Shown piece after piece: positions 1-5,114 of a stretch of 6,630 nt of DNA. The position numbers and the translations under genes were made by a program. Position 1 is the first letter of the stretch; every line of letters begins with the position of its first letter. The DNA comes from a bacterium. GTDB taxonomy: Bacteria; Actinomycetota; Acidimicrobiia; Acidimicrobiales; Ilumatobacteraceae. The stretch lies in contig JAPOIQ010000061.1 in NCBI GenBank assembly GCA_029978815.1, forward strand, positions 1 through 6,630, in the 5' to 3' direction. The notes under the pieces are model-generated. The model saw only the letters and a list, made by a program, of their open reading frames with translations, was not told the DNA's origin and did no database searches.

Positions 1-2
1 AC

Positions 3-998
3 GCAAAGTTGGGACCGATGATCGACCGCCTGCGAGGTGGACGACGGGCCATGGTGGTTGGCCTCGGAATTGCTCGAGTCGGGGTGCAAGTCGGAATGAT
101 TTTTACCGCAGATGGAGTTGGGCTTTTCCCGTTTGTCTTTGCGGCCCTCGTTCTTCAAAAGACTTATGCGGTAACGAAGCAGGCGATTGTGCCATCTGTC
201 GTCCGCGACGCAAGTGACCTCGTTGAGGCAAATTCGAAGCTTGGCCGTATCGCAACGCTCACCGGAGCGATTGCAGTGATTCCTGCTGCAGGCATACAAC
301 AACTACTCGGCAGTGAGGCCACATTGTTCTACGGCGCGGTTTTCTTCGTTGCAGCAGCGGTTCTTGCGACTCGCCTCCCGAAGGCTCGTCCAAGCGACGC
401 AGTGAGTGAATCGCGTGCGGAGCGAGGTGCGAAGAGCCCTGACGTGCACGTCGGATGGATCGCAATGACGGTGCTCCGTTTCGCCCAAGGATTCACCTTG
501 TTTCAAGTCGCACTCTGGTTCCGGTCAAGTGCAGCATCACCGCTGTGGCTCGCTGCGGCGGTCGGTCTAGGGGCGCTCGCACCATTTGTTGGCAACACCG
601 TGGGCCCATGGTTGCGGCGACGGACAAATGTCGAAAAGATGCTCGCAGCCTCTCTTGCGGTACCAGCAATCGCTGCTGGGGGAGCAGTATTCGTCGGCGG
701 TTACGTCATGGGCGTTGTGCTGTCGGTGTTGGTTAATTTCTCGGGCAGCATTGGTCGACTTGCGTTTGAATCAATCGTGCAACGGGATGTATCTGAGCGC
801 AATAGAGCGGCCACTTTTGCGTGGTTCGAAACGAGGTTTCAATTTGGATGGGTCGCAGGCGCAGCCGTTCCGATTCTTATTGAGATGTCGGGAACAGTTG
901 GGATCGGTTATCTCGCAGCAGTTCTTGTTGCTGCGTTGATCTCATACGTAGCTGGAGCTCGGCCTTTAAGTTCTGAGCCAGCGATTACGACTCGTTAA
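3..998 (+). CDS. MFS transporter, DHA3-like, 5'-truncated by window edge
   Basis: This is the C-terminal part of a major facilitator superfamily membrane transporter, probably an exporter; the substrate cannot be read from the sequence. The reading frame is open to the left edge (Ala-Lys precede the TTG at 9), so that TTG is not a credible start. The first visible residues, GPMIDRLRGGRRAM, match MFS motif A, the loop between membrane helices 2 and 3. About ten further hydrophobic segments follow, so roughly two helices are missing, consistent with a 12-helix protein. Two stretches are typical of an actinobacterial MFS subfamily: KTYAVTKQAIVPSVV, and FESIVQRDVSERNRA with a downstream FETRFQFGWV. 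A hydrophilic loop near visible residues 124-146 fits the central cytoplasmic loop between the two halves. The gene ends in TAA and overlaps the convergent DUF2342 gene by 14 bp. The family call is firm; the substrate is unknown. Confidence 0.88.
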   Translation, partial: AKLGPMIDRLRGGRRAMVVGLGIARVGVQVGMIFTADGVGLFPFVFAALVLQKTYAVTKQAIVPSVVRDASDLVEANSKLGRIATLTGAIAVIPAAGIQQLLGSEATLFYGAVFFVAAAVLATRLPKARPSDAVSESRAERGAKSPDVHVGWIAMTVLRFAQGFTLFQVALWFRSSAASPLWLAAAVGLGALAPFVGNTVGPWLRRRTNVEKMLAASLAVPAIAAGGAVFVGGYVMGVVLSVLVNFSGSIGRLAFESIVQRDVSERNRAATFAWFETRFQFGWVAGAAVPILIEMSGTVGIGYLAAVLVAALISYVAGARPLSSEPAITTR

Positions 999-2157
999 CT
1001 CGGGCAAGCCAGAGGCCAGGTGCGTCGATCTCGCTCGGTGTGGGGCACCTGTCAGTTCCAGAAAGCAACATTGCGATTGCGCTGTCATCGCCGACGCGAT
1101 CGACCACACCCTGCACAAACTGCTTTCCGCGCCGTACTTGGTCTTCGTCGAGTCGAATACCGAGTAGACGATGAACGAAGAGGTCTGACGGGGACTGCTC
1201 AACGCGCTGGCGACGCACAGCCTCAGCGATCCGTAACGCAGAACCTCCCACCACTCTGACGGATACTGCATCAACAACCCAGTCGGTGAAACCAACAACC
1301 GCTGCAACTGCAGCGTCAAGTTGAGGTTCCATCGCTCGTTGTTCCTCAGAACTCACCGCTCCCAAGAGGATTGCTGGATCACCGAGAGTCTGCTGAATTG
1401 CTTCCATGGGGTCTCCGGCAGACGGATCGAGCCCACCGAGTTTCTCCATTACCGCGTCTGGATCTGGGCGAAACGCGGCAACATATTGACGCACCATCGC
1501 AGAAAGAGGGCCACCAAAATTTGCGGCACCCAAGATGGCCTGTCCGGCGAACTCATGTGCAAGCACCCACAATCGCATCTCGTCTGCAGGAATCTCCCAT
1601 TGCAGTGCGAAGGCATCGATATTGGAGCCGATCAGTTTGAGACGCGTATCGCTCCTTGGAATTGGTAGGTCGTGAATCCCGAAACTGTTCTGCGCAAGAT
1701 CACCAACCATCGAACCCACGGCCATTCCCAGCATTGCGGGAGCCATCATTTTGGAGAGCCCCGCCATCATCTGTGCCATCGGGTCACTCGCATCACCATC
1801 GGGAGAAGGGCCCCCGCTGAGCGCCGTCGCGAGATCGGTAAACAATGGACGGTATGAATCAAGGGTGTCGGCCGCCCATTGCGATCGACTGAGGGTGACC
1901 ACTCCTGTGTCACTGAGGTCAGCTCCGGTGAGGTCCCCCACATGCATTTGAGCGATCGGCACCAATGCCTCGAGAGCCATTCGTGATGCGGGATCAACAT
2001 TTGATTCCTGCTCGCCCCCTGTTGCGCCAAGTTGTGCAAATTGACGAGCGGCATCCCAATTGATTGGACCTTGGCCCGACATCGCTTTTGCAATATCGCC
2101 AAGGAACGGGATCCCACGGAACGGATCTTCGGGTCGCGGCTCAGGGGTGTCGGCCAT
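985..2157 (-). CDS. DUF2342 / zinc-dependent metalloprotease-like protein
   Basis: A 390-aa member of the actinobacterial DUF2342 family (described as zinc-dependent metalloprotease-like or putative hydrolase; no firmly established function). The C-terminal third carries the recognisable family pattern: a GFTDWVVDAVS segment (289-301), ALRIAEAVRRQR (307-318), a LLGIRLDEDQVRRGKQF stretch (331-347) and the closing PTPSEIDAPGLWLARV (372-387). The metal-site region reads LWVLAHEFAG (196-205): His-Glu is present, but the second His of HExxH is Gly205, so zinc catalysis is doubtful. A Met- and Ala-rich stretch at 127-152 is probably a buried helix; there is no signal peptide. The ATG at 2157 was chosen because the protein pattern MADTPEPRPEDPF begins there and a TANNNT box lies 7 nt upstream; the frame continues to 2283 but would then run into the divergent gene. 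It overlaps the MFS 3' end by 14 bp. Confidence 0.87.
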   Translation of the reverse strand: MADTPEPRPEDPFRGIPFLGDIAKAMSGQGPINWDAARQFAQLGATGGEQESNVDPASRMALEALVPIAQMHVGDLTGADLSDTGVVTLSRSQWAADTLDSYRPLFTDLATALSGGPSPDGDASDPMAQMMAGLSKMMAPAMLGMAVGSMVGDLAQNSFGIHDLPIPRSDTRLKLIGSNIDAFALQWEIPADEMRLWVLAHEFAGQAILGAANFGGPLSAMVRQYVAAFRPDPDAVMEKLGGLDPSAGDPMEAIQQTLGDPAILLGAVSSEEQRAMEPQLDAAVAAVVGFTDWVVDAVSVRVVGGSALRIAEAVRRQRVEQSPSDLFVHRLLGIRLDEDQVRRGKQFVQGVVDRVGDDSAIAMLLSGTDRCPTPSEIDAPGLWLARVNES

Positions 2158-2164
2158 ATCTCTG

Positions 2165-2170
2165 ATGCTA
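2165..2170 (-). promoter_or_regulatory. -10 box for the DUF2342 gene, leaderless type
   Basis: On the minus strand this reads TAGCAT, matching TANNNT, and is followed by exactly 7 nt before the ATG at 2157. That spacing puts the expected transcription start at or next to the ATG. No Shine-Dalgarno sequence precedes the ATG, which agrees with a leaderless mRNA. No good -35 hexamer is visible. The inference rests on spacing and on repetition of the same layout at two other genes here. Confidence 0.5.
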
Positions 2171-2187
2171 GGCACATCTCGGGCAGG

Positions 2188-2193
2188 TAACGT
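2188..2193 (+). promoter_or_regulatory. -10 box for the SDR gene, leaderless type
   Basis: TAACGT matches TANNNT and lies exactly 7 nt before the GTG at 2201. This mirrors the opposite-strand box 18 bp away, so two back-to-back promoters share a 43-bp gap. The box supports GTG 2201 as the start over ATG 2165 or GTG 2213. GTG 2213 has a GAGGTG about 9 nt upstream and remains the main alternative. No convincing -35 element is seen. Confidence 0.5.
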
Positions 2194-2200
2194 CGCCGAG

Positions 2201-3172
2201 GTGGGGAAGAAGGTGCTCATTCGTGAAGGCGCAACAGTGCTCTCGCGTCGCGTCACCGACCGATTACACGCCATTGACACCATTGATGTCGTCGCTCTTG
2301 ATGCCGGCCATGCCGACGTGATTGTTGATCTTCGTACAGGTGATCATGATGGGCTTGCTCGCCGTCGCTCAAGTGCGACGGCCGAAGGCGAAGCATTGAT
2401 GGACGAAGTTCGCCGGGTTGGAGCGCAACGAGTAGTGATGTTGTCGTCATCGCTGGTGTACGGCCCTCACCCGAATAGCCGACTTCCGCTTACGGAAGAT
2501 GACATTGCTCGCCCGGAAGCGACGTTCGTCTTTGCTCGACAACTTGCCGCAGTTGAGCACGTGCTCGACAGGTGGCGACGTGGTTCGACCGATCGCTCAG
2601 TGGCAGTGCTTCGGCCAACCGTGACAATGGGCTTGGGTGCGTCATCATCTCTCGCTCGAGCGCTTGCAGCAGGGTCTGGTCGACGACTGGGCGATGAGGA
2701 GCCGGCGGCCCAATTCCTGCATATCGATGACCTTGCATCTGCGGTTGAAGCCGTTGTCGTGTCGGAATACGACGGCGTCGTCAATGTCGCTCCCGATGGC
2801 TGGATTCCGGGGGATCGTGTTCGTGCTCTGCTTGGTCGTCGGTGGCGAATTCCGGTGCCCCAATGGTTCCGCGAACAGATCTGGGCGTTGCAGTGGAGGT
2901 TTCAACGTGGACCAATTCCTCCTGGACTTGGTCCCTACACGACGTCAAGTTGGGTTGTTGCGAACGATCGATTGAAGGCACTCGGTTGGACTCCGACTGT
3001 CACGAATGAGCAAACCTTCGTTGAAGGAACTGAACATCCGTGGTGGGCATCGATCACACCGAAGCGGCGTCAGGAGCTCGCGTTGGCTGGAATGGCAGTT
3101 GGTATTGCGGCTCTCGTGGGTGCGCTCGTTGCCATTGGTCTTCGTTCGTTGAAGAAATCCTCGCGGCGCTAG
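2201..3172 (+). CDS. NAD-epimerase-like extended SDR protein with C-terminal membrane anchor, active site degenerate
   Basis: A 323-aa protein with the layout of the extended short-chain dehydrogenase / NAD-dependent epimerase family: an N-terminal beta-strand and helix (VLIREGATVLSRRVTDRL, 5-22), SSSLVYGP (82-89), a substrate-side LRPTVTMG (137-144), QFLHIDDLASAVEAVV (171-186) and NVAPDGW (195-201). Key residues differ from active enzymes. The TGATGFLG-type glycine motif reads REGATVLS (8-15), and the YxxxK motif aligns with FARQL (F111, L115), so both catalytic Tyr and Lys seem lost. A hydrophobic helix at about 293-313 followed by RSLKKSSRR suggests a tail anchor with a cytosolic basic end. 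It is probably a non-catalytic binding or scaffold protein, or an enzyme with altered chemistry (inference). The start is GTG, supported by the -10 box 7 nt upstream; GTG 2213 is possible. Its TAG overlaps the stop of the next, convergent gene. Confidence 0.82.
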   Translation: MGKKVLIREGATVLSRRVTDRLHAIDTIDVVALDAGHADVIVDLRTGDHDGLARRRSSATAEGEALMDEVRRVGAQRVVMLSSSLVYGPHPNSRLPLTEDDIARPEATFVFARQLAAVEHVLDRWRRGSTDRSVAVLRPTVTMGLGASSSLARALAAGSGRRLGDEEPAAQFLHIDDLASAVEAVVVSEYDGVVNVAPDGWIPGDRVRALLGRRWRIPVPQWFREQIWALQWRFQRGPIPPGLGPYTTSSWVVANDRLKALGWTPTVTNEQTFVEGTEHPWWASITPKRRQELALAGMAVGIAALVGALVAIGLRSLKKSSRR

Positions 3173-3354
3173 CGCAGTGCGTTAATGACGATCGCTGCGG
3201 CAATGGCGGCCCCAACAGCGGTAAACCCGGCCACGAGTGCCGCAGTTCTGAAACGCCGACTGGGCGGCTCAGCGGCGAACACGATGCGATGCTCGGCTGA
3301 AATCTCAGCCGGATGACGCCATTCGCGCTCATGGGGAGGGGGAACGAGATCCAC
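3169..3354 (-). CDS. Small single-pass membrane protein with WRHPxE motif
   Basis: A short protein, 61 aa from the GTG at 3354, without a function I can name. It opens with VDLVPPPHEREWRHPAEISAE, which contains the WRHP(S/A)E motif that I recall from N-terminal cytoplasmic segments of actinobacterial trypsin-like (S1C) membrane proteases and other short membrane proteins. One hydrophobic helix follows (ALVAGFTAVGAAIAAAIVINAL), flanked by RRFR before it, which predicts an N-in, C-out topology. There is no protease domain, so it is either a stand-alone motif protein or the remnant of a longer one. The start is uncertain: ATG 3387 gives 72 aa and ATG 3423 gives 84 aa. I favour 3354 because a TACAGT box lies 9 nt upstream and the longer forms run into the moaE promoter. 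No Shine-Dalgarno sequence is seen at any of the three. Its stop shares CTAG with the SDR stop. Confidence 0.6.
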   Translation of the reverse strand: MDLVPPPHEREWRHPAEISAEHRIVFAAEPPSRRFRTAALVAGFTAVGAAIAAAIVINALR

Positions 3355-3363
3355 GAGTACACG

Positions 3364-3369
3364 ACTGTA
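3364..3369 (-). promoter_or_regulatory. Possible -10 box for the WRHPxE gene
   Basis: The minus strand reads TACAGT, matching TANNNT, 9 nt before the GTG at 3354. The spacing is 2 nt longer than at the other three boxes here, and a six-base match with three fixed positions is weak by itself. It is used only to prefer one of three possible starts. Confidence 0.25.
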
Positions 3370-3413
3370 GTAACTGAGATGTGCCATCTGCGGTCGCGGT
3401 CGCTGCGGAGGAC

Positions 3414-3419
3414 TACGAT
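3414..3419 (+). promoter_or_regulatory. -10 box for the moaE cluster, leaderless type
   Basis: TACGAT matches TANNNT and is close to the TATAAT-type consensus. It lies exactly 7 nt before the GTG at 3427, as at the two genes around 2158-2200. No Shine-Dalgarno sequence precedes that GTG, which agrees with a leaderless start. It is probably the promoter for moaE, the small membrane protein and mreB. No clear -35 element is visible. Confidence 0.5.
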
Positions 3420-3426
3420 TCATTCT

Positions 3427-3909
3427 GTGCAGGCGCCAGAACGTGACAACAATTGGTTTGGGGTTACGTCTGCAGAATTGGTTGCCGGAGTAGCGCACGA
3501 CTGGTGCATACAGCCCGAGTGCGGGGCGGTGACGCTGTTTTCAGGAACCGTCCGAGATCATGCCGAGGGGCGCGACGACGTTGTGGCGTTGACCTATGAG
3601 GCTTACGAAGAAAAGACGATCGATTCCTTTGCCGCAATTGCGGCCGAACTCCGAACCCGTTGGCCGGACGTTGGTCGAGTTGTGATGTGGCACCGCATCG
3701 GCCGCCTCGAACTGTGTGAGGTGTCGGTGATCGTTGCGGTGTCGTCCCCACACCGACCTGTCGCGTTCGAAGCGGCCCGGTTTGCGATTGATGCATTAAA
3801 AGTCTCCGCTCCGATCTGGAAGCACGAAGAATGGTCGGACGGCGCAGACTGGGGAACCGGAGCATCGCCAATTGAGCGCCCCCAAGGCCTTGCGCCGGAG
3901 CCGAACTGA
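3427..3909 (+). CDS. moaE: Molybdopterin synthase catalytic (large) subunit MoaE
   Basis: MoaE, 160 aa (about 150 in E. coli), is the large subunit of molybdopterin synthase. With the thiocarboxylated small subunit MoaD it inserts two sulfurs into cyclic pyranopterin monophosphate to make molybdopterin, in the cytoplasm. Family hallmarks are GAVTLFSGTVRDHAEGRDDV (33-52), YEAYEEK (57-63), HRIGRLEL (89-96), VSVIVAVSSPHR (99-110) and the active-site stretch FAIDALKVSAPIWKHE (119-134). In the last, K125 and K132 correspond to the conserved catalytic lysine pair (K119 and K126 in E. coli). The GTG at 3427 was chosen because it has the -10 box 7 nt upstream and gives a normal MoaE length; an upstream ATG at 3313 would add an unrelated-looking tail over the opposite gene. 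No other molybdenum-cofactor gene is in the window. It is the first gene of a probable operon, ending 1 nt before the next ATG. Confidence 0.94.
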   Translation: MQAPERDNNWFGVTSAELVAGVAHDWCIQPECGAVTLFSGTVRDHAEGRDDVVALTYEAYEEKTIDSFAAIAAELRTRWPDVGRVVMWHRIGRLELCEVSVIVAVSSPHRPVAFEAARFAIDALKVSAPIWKHEEWSDGADWGTGASPIERPQGLAPEPN

Positions 3910-3910
3910 G

Positions 3911-4120
3911 ATGCCGCTTCTCATCATTGCGGCTGCGATTGTTGCGCTTGCCCTGTTGCTTATCTTTCGGAGAACGAAACGAAGCGACGATGCGGTTTCA
4001 GACTTCCGGCGCCAGATCAATGCGTTGTCATCCGACGCACGGAAGAACGTGACAGATCGGGTTCGTCAGATCTCTGACGAAGTACCCGAAGATGAACAAG
4101 GTGGATCCAATGGCCCGTGA
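3911..4120 (+). CDS. Small membrane protein between moaE and mreB
   Basis: A 69-aa protein that I cannot assign to a named family. Residues 3-18 (LLIIAAAIVALALLLI) form one membrane helix directly at the N-terminus, followed by FRRTKR, so the rest should lie in the cytoplasm. That part (about 25-58) is highly charged and probably helical (DDAVSDFRRQINALSSDAR and on), and the tail is acidic, with PEDE. The ATG at 3911 sits 1 nt after the moaE stop and has GGAG about 10 nt upstream. The 3' end overlaps the mreB start by 11 nt, so translation of the two is likely coupled. The layout, a membrane anchor plus a charged cytoplasmic helix made together with MreB, would fit an anchor or adaptor for the MreB filament, but this is inference only. 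It was chosen over a TTG start at 3872, inside moaE. Confidence 0.75.
   Translation: MPLLIIAAAIVALALLLIFRRTKRSDDAVSDFRRQINALSSDARKNVTDRVRQISDEVPEDEQGGSNGP
4098..4104 (+). promoter_or_regulatory. Ribosome binding site deciding the mreB start
   Basis: AAGGTGG, within the longer AAGGTGGATCC, pairs well with the 16S rRNA 3' end and ends 5 nt before the ATG at 4110. The earlier in-frame ATG at 4092 has no such sequence before it and would add six residues (MNKVDP) not usual in MreB. The site lies inside the coding region of the small membrane protein, which fits translational coupling. Confidence 0.7.
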
Positions 4121-5114
4121 CCTTGCGATTGACCTTGGAACCGCAAACACACTTGTCTATATGAAGGGCAAGGGGATCGTGCTCAACGAGCCTTCGGTCA
4201 TTGCTCTCAACCGCCAGACCGGGGAGGTGCTTGCCACTGGCCGCGAGGCGTGGCAGATGATCGGCAGAACTCCGGGCTACATCGTTGCTGTGCGTCCGCT
4301 TCGTGGCGGTGCGATTACCGACTTTGAAATCACCGAACGAATGATTCGTTTATTACTGCAGCGCGTCGGAGTAAGCAGGTTCACTAGACCAAAGGTGGTT
4401 ATTTGTGTTCCATCGGCGATTACCGAGGTTGAACGACGTGCCGTGACCGATGCCGCCCGGCGCGCGGGCGCAGCAGATGCAAACCTGATCGAACAGCCGA
4501 TGGCGGCGGCCATCGGCGCTGATCTGCCGATTGATGAACCGGTTGGAAACATGGTGATCGACATCGGCGGCGGTACGAGTGAAACGGCTGTGATCTCTCT
4601 CGGTGGAATTGTCGCTCTCGAAGCTGTTCGAGTGGGATCGTTCGACATCGATGCAGCGATTCAAAATCACATCAGGCGAGAGCACGGCATTGCGATTGGC
4701 GAGCGCACCGCAGAGGAAATCAAGATTGCAATCGGATCGGCAGCCGAAACGGTCGATGAAGCAACTGCAGAAGTTCGTGGCCGTGATCTCATGTCGGGTT
4801 TGCCAAAGACAGTGGTGCTGACCCCTGAAGAAATCCGAGAGGCAATTGAAGATCCTGTGTCGTCAATTGTTGCCTCTGTGGTTCGATGTCTTGCGAAGGC
4901 GCCGCCAGAACTGTCCCAAGATTTCCTCGTTCGCGGAATGTACCTCGTCGGTGGTGGAGGGTTGCTTCGAGGGCTTGCTGCTCGAATCGAACGTGAGACC
5001 GAGGTCCCTGTCAGGATGTCGAATGTGCCTCTAGAAGCTGTTGTGCTCGGCGCAGGTCATGTGATCGAGCACTACGACGCTCTCAAAGGCATGTTCATGG
5101 GCGTACGACGCTAA
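4110..5114 (+). CDS. mreB: Rod-shape-determining actin homologue MreB
   Basis: A 334-aa MreB, the bacterial actin that forms membrane-bound filaments guiding peptidoglycan synthesis; the length is normal. Motifs in order: phosphate-1 IDLGTANTLVY (7-17), VPSAITEVERRA (100-111), LIEQPMAAAIG (126-136), phosphate-2 VIDIGGGTSETAVISLGG (149-166), REHGIAIGERTAEEIKIAIGSA (190-211), and the adenosine motif YLVGGGGLLRGLAARI (278-293) with VVLGAGHVIEHYD (311-323). The expected catalytic Glu (second E of LIEEP, E131 in Thermotoga MreB) is Gln129 here (codon CAG at 4494), while Thr156 of the phosphate-2 loop is kept. In the domain IA membrane-contact loop the usual Leu-Phe appears as RF (90-91). ATG 4110 is set by a strong ribosome binding site. 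It overlaps the preceding gene by 11 nt. No mreC or mreD follows; the 3' end overlaps the convergent sugar dehydrogenase gene by 20 bp. Confidence 0.95.
   Translation: MARDLAIDLGTANTLVYMKGKGIVLNEPSVIALNRQTGEVLATGREAWQMIGRTPGYIVAVRPLRGGAITDFEITERMIRLLLQRVGVSRFTRPKVVICVPSAITEVERRAVTDAARRAGAADANLIEQPMAAAIGADLPIDEPVGNMVIDIGGGTSETAVISLGGIVALEAVRVGSFDIDAAIQNHIRREHGIAIGERTAEEIKIAIGSAAETVDEATAEVRGRDLMSGLPKTVVLTPEEIREAIEDPVSSIVASVVRCLAKAPPELSQDFLVRGMYLVGGGGLLRGLAARIERETEVPVRMSNVPLEAVVLGAGHVIEHYDALKGMFMGVRR

Noticed and set aside
2060..2200. N-terminal extension of the SDR gene from an ATG at 2060 or 2165
   Set aside because: The 2060 form would run over the start of the opposite DUF2342 gene, and the added residues do not resemble an SDR N-terminus. 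The -10 box spacing favours GTG 2201.
2158..2283. 42-residue extension of the DUF2342 protein to ATG 2283
   Set aside because: It lies opposite the SDR coding start, the extra residues look non-coding, and the family-like N-terminus and promoter point to ATG 2157.
3313..3426. Longer MoaE starting at ATG 3313
   Set aside because: The extra 38 residues look like a shadow of the minus-strand WRHPxE gene and have no MoaE similarity; GTG 3427 gives the normal length.
3464..3871. 135-aa open frame antisense to moaE
   Set aside because: Arg- and Pro-rich shadow of a conserved gene, with no recognisable motif or ribosome binding site.
4277..4648. 123-aa open frame antisense to mreB
   Set aside because: It lies wholly within a strongly supported mreB and has a composition typical of a reverse-strand shadow (Ser/Arg/Ile-rich, no domain).
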